This document shows positions 12,485-22,688 of a stretch of 64,000 bases of DNA, in pieces. Every line of letters starts with the position of its first letter. Within the stretch, counting starts at the first letter, position 1. The DNA comes from Paraphoma chrysanthemicola (lineage: Eukaryota; Ascomycota; Dothideomycetes; Pleosporales; Phaeosphaeriaceae): contig JAGMWG010000002.1 of assembly GCA_020744225.1 (NCBI GenBank), forward strand, positions 2,170,001-2,234,000, in the 5' to 3' direction. A program made the translations under genes and the position numbers. The notes below the pieces were generated by a model that saw only the letters and a list, made by a program, of their open reading frames with translations, was not told the origin of the DNA and made no database searches.

Positions 12485-13331
12485 TTACGACTTGCGGAAG
12501 TCCGACAAGACGGGGTAGATGAGTTCGAAAGCTTGGTAGATTTCCTCGCGGACCTTGGCACCAGTGAGGACAATCTTACCGCTGACGAAGATGAGCAAGA
12601 CGATCTTAGGCTTCATCATGCGGTAGATGAGACCAGGGAACAGCTCAGGCTCGTAAGACGAGAAAGTGTGATGGCGCGAGGCAAGTCCCTCCAAGCGAAT
12701 GGGGAACTTGATGTCGCAGGAGCCAACAATATTCTGAATCTTGAAGTCCTATGGAATGTTAGCAATGGCCAAGGATGGTTAGTCCGGCACAACGTACGGT
12801 GAACTTTGCATTGAACCCCAGCTTCTGGATGATCCGCGCATATTTGCGGGAAGCAAGGCGGCTATCGTCTTCAGACTTGGCACCAGTCACAACCATCTTT
12901 CCACTCGCAAAGACCAAAGCTGTCGTCTTGGGCTCGCGGATACGCATGATGACGGCAGCAAAACGCTTCGGGTTGTACTCGGCGTTGCGTGCGTGCAGGG
13001 CGATGGTCTTGAGGTCAAGGCGAGCGGAGAGGTTGACGGTAGCCACGATGTTCTGAAGAGTTGGTACGATGCCCGACGGCACTTGACCATTCTGGGTATC
13101 GGGGGTAGCCGCAGGAGTAGCAACGCCGTTCACGTTGTTGCCATCCTGTTGCGCGTTCTTCTCAGAGGACGGTGGGGTCAGGTCCCCGCTGTTGGGAAAC
13201 GAGAGGGAGCCCGGAGCCACGAACTAAGAGAGAACGTTAGAACAGACTGCAGAAGTACAAACATCACTATAGCTTACCGTCTTGGCCTGAGCGGCGGTGG
13301 ACGGAAGAGAATTGAGTGAGTTGGGATCCAT
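12485..13331 (-). CDS. SPT15: TATA-binding protein
   Basis: General transcription factor used with RNA polymerases I, II and III. Three exons on the minus strand: 13331..13278, 13223..12798 and 12748..12485, total 247 residues. The first exon encodes 18 residues ([18 protein letters not shown]). A short Pro/Asn/Gln-containing N-terminal arm precedes the two-fold repeated saddle, which starts at [15 protein letters not shown] and ends at VLSDFRKS. Both repeats show the signature: [27 protein letters not shown] in the first and [25 protein letters not shown] in the second. The second intron splits the repeats at [15 protein letters not shown]. Introns of 54 and 49 nt have GTAAGC...TTAG and GTACGT...ATAG ends. 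Identification is certain. Confidence 0.97.
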
Positions 13332-15156
13332 GATTGATACTACGAAGGATATGGTCCGAGTGGTGAGCTCGGATTGAGGAGACGGTGAGGTCTTGACAGG
13401 CTGCGCAAGTCAGAATACGTTCGGCGACGACAGAATCGATCACGGCAGCGGACTACGAGATCGCGAGAGCAGCGCGAGATCGGTCGACGCAGGCGGCAGA
13501 GCGAGGATGGGTCTTGGAGGAGATGAGGCCCGTACCGGTCGCAGGAGAGCTACAAGCGAATGTGTCCCTCGCAAACGCTGACAAGATGGTCGCGGATTGC
13601 TCGTGTGGCTGTCGCGGCGACAGAGAGAGTTAGTGTGAGGTGTGGAGAGAGACCAAAAGCGATGCCAGCAAGCCTTTGGCGGGGTGCGTGGGAGATGCGA
13701 CCGATGTGGAGGCTGCTTATTCGGCTGTCGCACGCGAAAGAGGCCTAGCGCAGTCGCAAAAGCTGCACTTTGGCTCCGAGAGAGTGTGGATGTGCGAAAT
13801 TAGCACAAAGCTGTCCCGTATCGCAGTATTAGTGAGCGCGCAGTGAAGAAGCGTGAGCTTTCGTGCTGGCGTCGTGGGTGGTGCGAGGAGGTTGAGTGTG
13901 TGGCGAGCGGGACAGGGCGACCAAAAGGCTGCAAAAGGTAGGGGCAGGCGCGGGCTTTATACTACCGGTGGCAGCCTGGCGCACGGGCCCGGTCTTGCCA
14001 CAGACGGCGCTAGGAGGCCGCAACAGGGCTAGCGCGGCGCGCTGCTTTTGGCGCGAGAAGATTCTGTGAGAGAAAAGGGGCTCTGCCATCATGCGCGCGC
14101 CGCTCTCCTTCACCTCGCAGCTTCGTCTCGCCTGCTGCGACAGCCGGCGCAGTGTGCGGTGAAGGGGCCTGCCACTGTCCGCCGTGGTGTTGCAGTCGCC
14201 TTTGACGGCAGCAGTCGCCCGGCGCAGTGCTGTTGCTGCTGGCGATGCGCGCTGCCTTCCCTTCATGACCAGCGATGACGCCGCAGAGCCGGGCATCGGA
14301 CGGCGCGATGGGCCCCCCGACCACTCACCCCAGTCGCTTCAGAGCCGCCCCCAGGCGACGATGAAAATTTCGTCGCCGCTGCCTGGCGCCGCCGTGAGCA
14401 CGATAATGCACTGCCGTCGCCGCCCTGGAATGCGCTCGCAACCTGAGACAGCGTGCGCGTCCGCAGCTTTGTGCCGGCATTCACCCTGGCGCAACACCAA
14501 CGACAAAGATAAGCAGACAAGCGCGCGACAAAGACATTCACGCAAGCACAAGTTGACAGGGAGCCTGCGACAAAGCAGCGAGAGTGCAAGCGGGCTGGCT
14601 CTGTGCAGAGGCAGGCTGTACCATGGGCGGGTTTGATGATTTGATGGGGCCGCGGACTGCCCGCGTCCAGCCGTATGACTCACGACGCTGACCGGAAGAA
14701 GACACGTCTCGTCTGCTCATCCGGTGAGATCAAGCACCTCCTGTTTCTCGACTGGTGTAGCCGGCCTGGAACGCTGACGACCATGTCTTTGTGGGCCTCT
14801 AGCAGTTGGTGCATTGTAGTTCGCGCTGCTGGCTGTGGGGTAGCTGTCCAGTCGGCGCGCCAAGACATGCGGCTACCAGGATCACATGCTTGCGATATTG
14901 AAGCATCACGACGTGCATCGTGCCGATGCGGTCATATGCCGATCATTTTCAACTTTTTTCAGCTTCAGCTCCAGGTAGCAAGCGATGCCGGCCGCTCTGA
15001 GCAGGAGCATCAAACGTCCCGGTCGCTTGAGAACGCTCACGGTGATCTCATCCACATTTTTTGCCCAATTGTGCCAGCAAGTATCAAGAATCTTACGCGT
15101 GAAATAACAAGTGCAATCTTGCAAACATGAACGGACGATATTCCACCTCTACATCC
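13332..15156. other. Long GC-rich upstream region of TBP
   Basis: About 1.8 kb without a convincing gene. The part at about 13900-14640 is notably GC- and CpG-rich, which by itself leaves open frames of 60-155 codons on both strands; none has recognisable motifs and they overlap one another. It probably contains the TBP promoter and leader and the 3' flank of the histidine phosphatase gene. Confidence 0.5.
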
Positions 15157-16234
15157 CTAAGTCACGTCGATTCGACTCCTGCACACCAGGAGTGGGTACA
15201 CCGAGCCCGTTGCAACAGGCACCTTCTTCCACCCAGTCGCTGCAAAAATCGCCCTAATTGATCCCGTATGTGCAACCAACGCTATAGACACATTCTCATC
15301 ATTCTCAAAAACATCCTCTAGAAGCTGTCTGCTTCTCTCTGTATGCTCTTCAAACTCCTCTCTCTTATCTGCATCCCACAGCTCATCTTCTTCTACCATA
15401 CCGCCCTCGATCGCGAACTCTGGATATGCGCTTGCGATCCACGATCGAGGACTTCGCTTATCACAGGTATGCACGCCGTTGCATTCTCGTAGCTTTTCTT
15501 TGATCAGCGGTCTCGCGGTGCCAATAAATGGCGCGAATGCAAGCGCCGTGGTTCGCAGAGCGCGGCGCAAGGGACTCGAGTATATAGACTGCGGTGTGGG
15601 CAAGTTGTCAGATTGCCATATCTTGGCTATGTCTCGCGCTTGTTGTTCGCCTGTGGGCGTGAGTTCTGCGTCGAGCCAGGTTGTCGTGCCGTCGCCGGGG
15701 AGCTTGGACCAATGGCGCTGACCAGAGTGTTAACATTTTACTGACTCTTACACCTTTCCAAAGTTTGCTTATTCTCTGATGGGACGGGGCTTGAGCAGCT
15801 TGAAAGAATGAACTTACATCCCATTCAAGCCGGCCGACTTCCGCCTCTTTTACATTATGTATGCCCTGGCCATGGCGAACGAGGTAGAATACTTTGTACT
15901 GCTTGTTGTCTGGATCTTCACTGTTCAGATACTCCACGTGACGCAGGAACCTGTCCCACTTTGTGGTCGCTTTCGGTGTACTCGTCGAGATGGACTTGGT
16001 ATCGGTCGGGAATTCGCGATCGTAGAGGCCAAGGCCGGGCTGGGTAGTCGCTCGGAAGTCCCAGCTCTCGGGATCGTTGTCATGAGAAAAGTAGTCGCGC
16101 TGGGCTGTGAATTGCCATTTGGGGACAGCCATGATGTTATGAGGTGACAGTGCAAGTGGTGACCAGCGAATGTATGTGATGGCAATGGCTAGGAGAGCGG
16201 AGCTGAAAGCGAGGAAGAGCGCTCGCTGTGACAT
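15157..16234 (-). CDS. Membrane-anchored histidine phosphatase (phosphoglycerate mutase-like)
   Basis: Histidine phosphatase superfamily protein of 325 residues in two exons, 16234..15818 and 15717..15157, with a 100-nt intron (GTAAGT...TCAG). The RHG motif is at VFYLVRHGQGIHN; the phosphate-pocket Arg region is SSPLRRALRTT; the acid residue lies in LRECNGVHTCDKR; the second catalytic His is in ALVAHTGSIRAIF. Residues about 4-23 (RALFLAFSSALLAIAITYIRW) form a hydrophobic N-terminal segment, a signal anchor or signal peptide, so the enzyme is probably in the secretory system or outside. It resembles the fungal PMU1/SPAC5H10.03-like phosphatases rather than the glycolytic mutase. Substrate unknown. 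It shares a 410-bp divergent promoter region with the HET gene. Confidence 0.88.
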
Positions 16235-16644
16235 GTAGGTGTTTGAAGCAGAATGAATCAGTATGAGTCGGTTGCATTAACTCGTGTAAAAGGTACTGTG
16301 ATAGGGACTTCTCATTGGCCGAGAGGTTGGTGTGTTGTTCCCTCCCGCATGAGGCGCAAAGCTTCGCCCCCACCCTGCATCCATTTGCATCGAGCTTTCT
16401 GACCGCGTCAAGCCTACCCTCCCCGGCTGATAGATGCGCATGGCCAAGCGAGTGCCATAGGATTGGGTCAGATGAGACCACCATCTTCATTTATCATCTA
16501 GCCGATATGGCCAGCTCTTGCGAACATCTCAAGCGGGGTTTCTCAACTTTTGAGGCAGTACCATACTCTGGTGCAGTCCATGCCTACTCAGGACCGATCA
16601 CACATCTCTATACACTCACAATTGATTGAACGTCGACACGCGTT
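16235..16644. promoter_or_regulatory. Divergent promoter region, phosphatase / HET gene
   Basis: 410 bp between the minus-strand phosphatase start and the plus-strand HET start. Both promoters must lie here. No clear TATA box or factor site stands out. Confidence 0.45.
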
Positions 16645-18778
16645 ATGGAAGACCCTGCTCCAAGCACTCCGTGTGCGGATCCAATGCCTCGATGGACGAG
16701 GTCGCACCCGTACAAGAAGCTTCAGCAGGATCAAATACGGCTCATCAGGGTTCTACCTTCATCCGATGACGCGGAATTCTCTCTGACATGTGAATTCCAA
16801 ACCTACGCGCTCTCAGAGAAACCTGTCTTTTCAGCCTTGTCTTATACTTGGGGACAACCACTTCGAGACATTGAGAGAATACGAAAATCACCTGCGAAGC
16901 CGACGCGCAAGATCTTCTGCAATGGGGAAGAGGGACAGGCGGGACAAAATCTGTACGATTTCCTGGCCCACTACGCTTCTAATGTTCCGCAAGGGGGCCT
17001 TTTATGGATCGATGCTTTGAGTATCAACCAGGGCGATACTCAGGAACGCTCCGAACAGGTCAAACTCATGAGCCAGATTTATCAGAATGCTCAAGGAGTG
17101 CTGGTCTGGCTTGGTCCTGAAGATCGGATGACAGACTCGGCTCTTGAGCTGTTGAGGGGAGTACTTCTACTTACGGCAGACGAAAGATCGATGTTCCATC
17201 CCAACGACGCTACGAGCAATCATGAGAACCCTTTGTTGGATCTCCGAAATTGGCAGGCGCTTTCACTCTTCTTCCAACGAGAGTGGTTCAGACGAACATG
17301 TACGTATGATCGCAAACCGTTCAAGTTACTGTTGGCTTCCATCTTCAAGAGGAGGACTCCGAGATCAGTTAGGCGCTACCAAATCCGTACTCCCTTTGAC
17401 TTGCAATACGGAACCCTTCGTCGCACTGCTTATTTGACTTGTCATCTATAGTGCTAACATGTTGATACTTGCAGGGATAATACAAGAGGTTGTTCTTGCT
17501 CAAGCTGTCACCATAATGTGCGGAGACCAAGTACTCTCCTGGGGCGCCTTGAGAAACTTTTCACAATTTCTTGCCACGTCCAGCTGGACTGGTCTGCTGG
17601 AGAACTTGGCTGGGCACGATCGCACTCAGGCAGGTGGCACCAGAAGCCTCGGTCACAACACGCCAGCTCGACTCGCCGCTGCGAAAAAGACATGGATATC
17701 TAAAGACGACAACAAGTTCTTGTATGCGCTCATTCGCGCTCGCCCTTCGGATTCGGAAAACCCACGAGACAAAGTATACTCCCAACTTGGCCTCGGAGAC
17801 GCCGATATCTCTCCCGACTACAAGGCATCTGTCGCAGACGTGTACATTACAACGGCAAAGTACATACTAGAGCATTCCGACAGCCTTTTCCTACTGACCT
17901 GCGTCGAGGGAGAGCAGTTTCAAAAAGTGCCAGGCCTGCCATCTTGGGTCCCGGATTGGAGCATGAGCAAAACCCTCGGGCTGCGTGTCACTGGCTACCC
18001 AGAATTTCACGCCGCCCTGAACTTGCCCAAGGAACAGTCCATATACATGGATACTAACGGCACACACGTGCTAAGCATCAAAGCCACCAAAGTAGACGAC
18101 ATCATCGACGTCTGCGAGCCAAAAGGCCAGCTGCACAACAGTCTCCACACATCGTATATCTGGGAAATGATAGCCCAGCGCCTCGCCCCAATATATTCAG
18201 CAACAGCACCCGGCAACGCCCCACAGACTCGCGAGGAAGTCGTATGGCGCGCCCTAATGACCAACAGAGAAGGCTCAGGCACAACACCCACGGGCGCCTT
18301 CATTGGTCCCAACTACCGCCCATCGTCAGAGTTTCTGGGCCCAGCGTTCCGCGACTGGATACTATGGCGCTACGTCTGCGCCGCTGACGAACCAGCTATA
18401 TTCCCGCGTCCGTTGCCGGGGAGCACGCTTCTGCCGAGCCACGCTGAGATCCAGGCAGCGCGTGTAAAAGCGCATGCGGATCCGGCGTATGTAGCTGAGC
18501 TCAAGCATCGGGGTTCGCGGTTCGATTTGCACTATTCACATGCTATGCTCCTTCGGCCGTTTTGCACGCGGAACGGGGCCTTTGGAATCGGGACGCAGTG
18601 TCTGGATTGTGGCGACGAGGTGTGGATCGCGCCGGGATGTCCTGTGCCGCTGATTCTGCGGCAGGTGCAAGGGGGAGGGAGATATAGGTTGGTGGGTGGG
18701 TCGTATCTTCATGGCTTTATGAATGGCGAGGTTCTGGAGAGGGATGGGTTGGAGTTTACTATGGTTGATTTGGAATAG
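16645..18778 (+). CDS. Heterokaryon incompatibility (HET) domain protein
   Basis: Two exons, 16645..17299 and 17475..18778, giving 652 residues. The 175-nt intron has GTACGT, a GCTAAC branch site and TTGCAG; splicing restores the family motif FRRTWIIQEVVLA across the junction. HET hallmarks: FSALSYTWGQP (about residues 62-72), GGLLWIDALSINQGDTQERSEQVKLM-type block (about 113-138), GVLVWLGPEDR, then SLFFQREWFRRTW. The rest shows the usual C-terminal order: ARPSDSENPRDKVYSQLGL, LPSWVPDWS and a small C-terminal domain ending in GDEVWIAPGCPVPLILR. HET domains share ancestry with TIR and can trigger cell death on fusion of unlike hyphae; most HET genes in a genome have no proven incompatibility role. 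No sign of disruption. Confidence 0.93.
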
Positions 18779-18891
18779 ATTCATGTTTAATAGGACAGGA
18801 GATACGAAGTTTAGAAGCCGGTAGTTTCAAGTGGGCAAGATGATGCATTTTTTCTACATGTACAACAAACACGTCGTTCACCACGGCAAAT

Positions 18892-20367
18892 CTACTCCGC
18901 GACCCAAACCGCCGCCATACCCATTCCTGTTCCAATGCACATACTCGTAACACCAACCTTTCCACCCGTCCGCCTCAACTCGGTCAACAACGTGCTAACC
19001 TGCCTCGCGCCCGTCACGCCCAACGGATGTCCAAACGCAATCGCGCCACCCTTGGGGTTCACCTTCTTCTCATCAATGCCCAACTCCTTGATACAATACA
19101 AGCACTGGCTCGCAAACGCCTCGTTGATCTCCCAGATATCCACGTCGTCCTTGTTGATACCCGTCTTCTCAAGAACAGGTGGGATAGCGGCTGCAGGACC
19201 TACGCCCATGAGGAGCGGGGGCACGCCGACAATGCTTGCCTGCACGAATTTGCCGAGGATGGGCTGGCCGAGACGTTGAGCGGTGCTGCGCTTCATGAGC
19301 AGGACTGCGGCGGCGCCGTCAGAGATTTGAGATGCATTGCCGGCGTGGATGGAGCCGTCTTTTGAGAATGCCGGGCGGATTTTCGACAGAGATTCAGGAG
19401 TGATACCTTCGCGGACACCATCGTCTTTCGAGACGGTGATGGTCTTCTCTTCATCGGTCTTGGGGTCGGTCCACTGGACTGTGAGAGGAGCGAGTTCCTC
19501 ATCGAAAAGACCTTGCTGTTGAGCCTTGATGGCCTTCTGGAACGAAGATGCAGCAAAAGCGTCTTGGTCGGAGCGAGGAATACCCTTTGCCTTGGCCATT
19601 TGTTCGGACAGCACGCCCATGGGGACTTTGCAGTTTGCGGATTCCTTGTGGTTTTCGAGGAGCGGGGAGAACTCGCTGACGGCCTGGGGCCCGTACTGCG
19701 TGCTCATGCTTTCTGCGCCGGCGCCGATGCCAATGTCAATCATGCCGGATTTGATGGCGTTGGCAATGTCGACGCAGGCCATGAGGCCGGACGAGCATTG
19801 TCTATTCAGCGACTTGGTGGCGGTTGTGACAGGGAAACCGGCAGCGAGGGCAGCAGCTCGGAACTCGGTTGCGCCTCCACCGGGAGCGAGGACAGCACCG
19901 ACGGCGATGTCTTGTACGAGGTTGGGGTCGATCTTGGAGCGGTCGAGGAGGGCCTTGAGGGCGCCGTGTAGGAGGTCGGCCGCTTGGGTATCTTTGAGAC
20001 CACCCTTGCCGCCCTTGGTGAAGGGAGTGCGAAGAGCGCAAGTTACGACGACCTGAGGACCAGCGTGTCAGTGACAAACTCTAACAGAGACAGGAGTTTC
20101 TGGAACTTGGGCATCGTCAAGCGCGAATCCGCGTTGGAGAATGGACTTACATCATCGGCGTGCTTCTCGAGCAAACTTGACTTTCCCTTCTTGTTCGCTG
20201 AGCTACCACTGTTCAGATGGTCCGCTACCTGCGAGAGGCGCTCTTGGGCTATCGAAGCGTTAGTATATCTTGTTTTGCGCTTCATCATCATTGTCTTCCC
20301 CAGCTACTCATCGTCATCCATCAGTATAAAACCATTACATACCTTTGTTTGGGGCTTGATTGGCCAT
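18892..20367 (-). CDS. POT1: Peroxisomal 3-ketoacyl-CoA thiolase
   Basis: Last step of peroxisomal beta-oxidation: cleavage of 3-ketoacyl-CoA to acetyl-CoA and a shortened acyl-CoA. Three exons, 20367..20343 (25 nt), 20248..20151 and 20052..18892, 427 residues. Introns of 94 and 98 nt have GTATGT...ATAG and GTAAGT...TCAG ends. A PTS2 peroxisomal signal, RLSQVADHL, occupies residues 12-20 and fits (R/K)(L/V/I)x5(H/Q)(L/A); this separates it from cytosolic and mitochondrial thiolases. Nucleophile Cys127 lies in SLNRQCSSGL; the other active-site blocks are EINEAFASQ, GGAIAFGHPLGVTGARQ and MCIGTGMG near the C-terminus. The gene converges on the HET gene with 113 bp between stops. Confidence 0.95.
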
Positions 20368-20859
20368 GATGCAAAATGCTCTGATCTAGTAAAACAGTGA
20401 TACTGAAAAGTAAAGCAGTGGAATGTGAAGAGAGAAGACAGATTCCCGTCGGTTGGAAGAAGCTTGAGGTCATCCATCGTTCAAAATCGCCGAGGCATTT
20501 TCCGCTTCTGGGTTAGCGCCTTTGTGGGGGCGTTTTGCTTTCACATGCGTAAAGCGGCGCATTTCACATGTTTCCCCGGTGTGTCAGGTGGTCTCCACGC
20601 GGAGAGCCCGGTGTCATGCGGCACTAGGGTAGCTTTGCTTTCGGCGTGCCGATGACTTCACATGTTGGAGATGCAAGTGAGCGAGATGGATGCGAAGCAA
20701 CGCAAGGCCTTTAGACAAGTACCAAACATATGTGCCCTCGTGGCACGAATACTTCAGGTAGAAGCCGAGCCCTCCTTACCTGCGCAACAGGTGTGGATTT
20801 CAGATAGAAGGAAGCCCTCAGAACGCCATGCTTGTCCCAGAAACGCGCTGATGCCCAGC
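20368..20859. other. Intergenic: thiolase promoter and WBP2-like 3' flank
   Basis: About 490 bp between tandem minus-strand genes. Contains the CCTCGG element listed separately. No gene is visible. Confidence 0.5.
20490..20495 (-). promoter_or_regulatory. CCTCGG, possible fatty-acid response element
   Basis: Reads CCTCGG on the thiolase coding strand, 123 bp before its ATG. CCTCGG is the core bound by FarA/FarB-type zinc-cluster regulators of beta-oxidation genes in Aspergillus. A six-base match alone is weak; position and gene make it plausible. Confidence 0.4.
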
Positions 20860-21776
20860 TCAATCATGACTTAATCTCCGCGCCTGTCTCTCCAACTCAT
20901 CTACAATGCTGTTCCGCTGCACCTCCTCGTATCCCGGTGGCGGTTCTGACGGTGGTTCTGACGGTGGTGGAAAGTTCCCTCGCTGTGGACTCGCCATCGG
21001 ACTCGATCTCTGAGGACTTGTAGGCGCTGGTGCAGCAACCACCGGTCCTCCGGCTCCTGCACCGCTCGATCTGCGATCGGTTATCGGCGAGCTAGGCTGT
21101 TGCGAATCCGCAACTCTTGTGTGCTGTCCACTCTCCTCATACGCTGGGAGATCCTCTAGATGTACGTTGTTCATGTTGACACCGCGCGCCCCGTCCTCCA
21201 TGCCTTCGGCGCCGCTCTCCCTTGCTACGTCGACAGCCTGCCGTAGTCGCTCCTTCAACCGTTCGAATGTGCTTGCAAAATCGAATGCGCCACCTTCCTT
21301 GAACTCCATCACCATGTCAAGTTCAGTGTGTTGTGGTGGTATACCGCCGCCCGAGACGGGCTGTATGAGGGCCTCCCATTTGTTCGCGCCGAACCATGGG
21401 GCTGTGACGCGGGAGTCGGCGACGTTGAGGATGGGTACCGCGAAAGATTGGAGGGATGGTGTGGGCGAGACGGGGAGGTATATGATCTAGAGCCTCAGTG
21501 AGCTTGAATGGTCCACAAGAATGCGCGGTGAAGATAGTTTTGTACACATACTCTTCGGTTTGTGAGGTAGACGACGCCCGATTTGCACTGTTGCGAGTAT
21601 GACTCGCTGGGTGGTCGATTATGGCTGGTCTGTAGCGAGAGTGTGGTTCGTGGTGGAGATTGGTAGAGTGTCTGTTCGCCAGGCAGAGGTGTGTAGCCGC
21701 CACCCTCCGCGAGCATAACCCAACTATTCTTGCGGTTAGATCTGCTCTTCTTCTTGTCACCTGAAGCAGACTTCAT
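20860..21776 (-). CDS. WW-domain-binding protein 2-like GRAM/PPxY protein
   Basis: Two exons, 21776..21552 and 21486..20860, 283 residues; the 65-nt intron (GTATGT...CTAG) joins VVYLTNRR to IIYLPV. The N-terminal half is a GRAM/PH-like domain as in WBP2: NSWVMLAEGGGYTPLPGE start, CKSGVVYLTNRRIIYLP strand pair, and a later KWEALIQPV block. The C-terminal half is Pro/Ser-rich and disordered, with a PPxY motif (PPPGYEEVQ, roughly residues 261-269) that WW-domain proteins such as Rsp5-type ubiquitin ligases bind, plus LPAY earlier. An in-frame stop (TAG) lies four codons before the ATG, which fixes the start. In fungi such proteins may act as ubiquitin-ligase adaptors; this is inference. Confidence 0.82.
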
Positions 21777-22688
21777 CTTGACGTTCTAGCTTCTCGAATC
21801 TCGATCCTCCGTTACAGGCTTCACCCAAGCTCCGGACAGATACGCGGGGTAACACGGGGAGACTGGATCGCAACCACAACGCCAAAGTACACATGTAGTC
21901 AAGAAGAAAGGCGGCAAGAGAGAGAAAGAGGGAGATACTAACTTGACAGACATGCCGAAACGTTCCCAGAACCTGTTCGTGGATAAAATAAGAATCGTTC
22001 GTTCCAATGTCAATGCAAGCCTCTCGCCCCTCCCCAAGCCCCAGCTGTTTGGCGCAGGGTACCGCTTGAAGCGCCCGCTTGTCTACCAAACGGGCCGGTA
22101 TCCGCGCCGAATCAGAAACAAGAATGCTTGGAAGCGCGATGCGAGTGATGTGCCTAGCTTCAATTGCGGAGACGAACGGTGGGGTCGCGGTCTCGAAGCC
22201 GTGCGTGTCGCGGTCGGCGCGGCTCTTGCGACCAAACTTTATCGTCAGATACAGATCTTGCTGCCAGGGCCGGAGGTGCGCCGAGTGGTGCAGGGAAGAA
22301 TCCTAGAATTACTAATGCGAGGGCGGGCGGATCACACTTTAGAGAAATAATGACACCTAAAGACTGCCCGCATGAGGCGGTGGTCTCGTGAGGGCGTGCG
22401 TCACTGGTTGCGAGTGGCAGCTTTTGGAAGGTGCATTGGCCGCTGGCCGACTGTGCTCGGGCTAGATTACGACAGCGGAAAATGTGCAAGCATACAAAAA
22501 GTGTACTCTCAGAAAGTCGGACCTCGCGTGATTCCGAAATACAGATTATGACTTGGCTCTGAAGCATATAATGCTCCCAGCAGAATGACTATAACATTGA
22601 GTGGTATCGCTCCCTGAGCGCCTTGCGAAGCCGAACAAAGTGTTAGAGACACAGCCCTTCACATCCTTGTCTCCGCTTATGTACCTCA
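21777..22688. other. Intergenic, 0.9 kb
   Basis: Upstream region of the WBP2-like gene and 3' flank of the next minus-strand gene. Overlapping open frames of up to 135 codons occur on both strands, without motifs. Nothing supported. Confidence 0.45.

Noticed and set aside
13829..14636. Several overlapping frames of 100-155 codons on both strands upstream of TBP
   Set aside because: They overlap one another in a very GC-rich stretch, where stop codons are rare; no recognisable domain.
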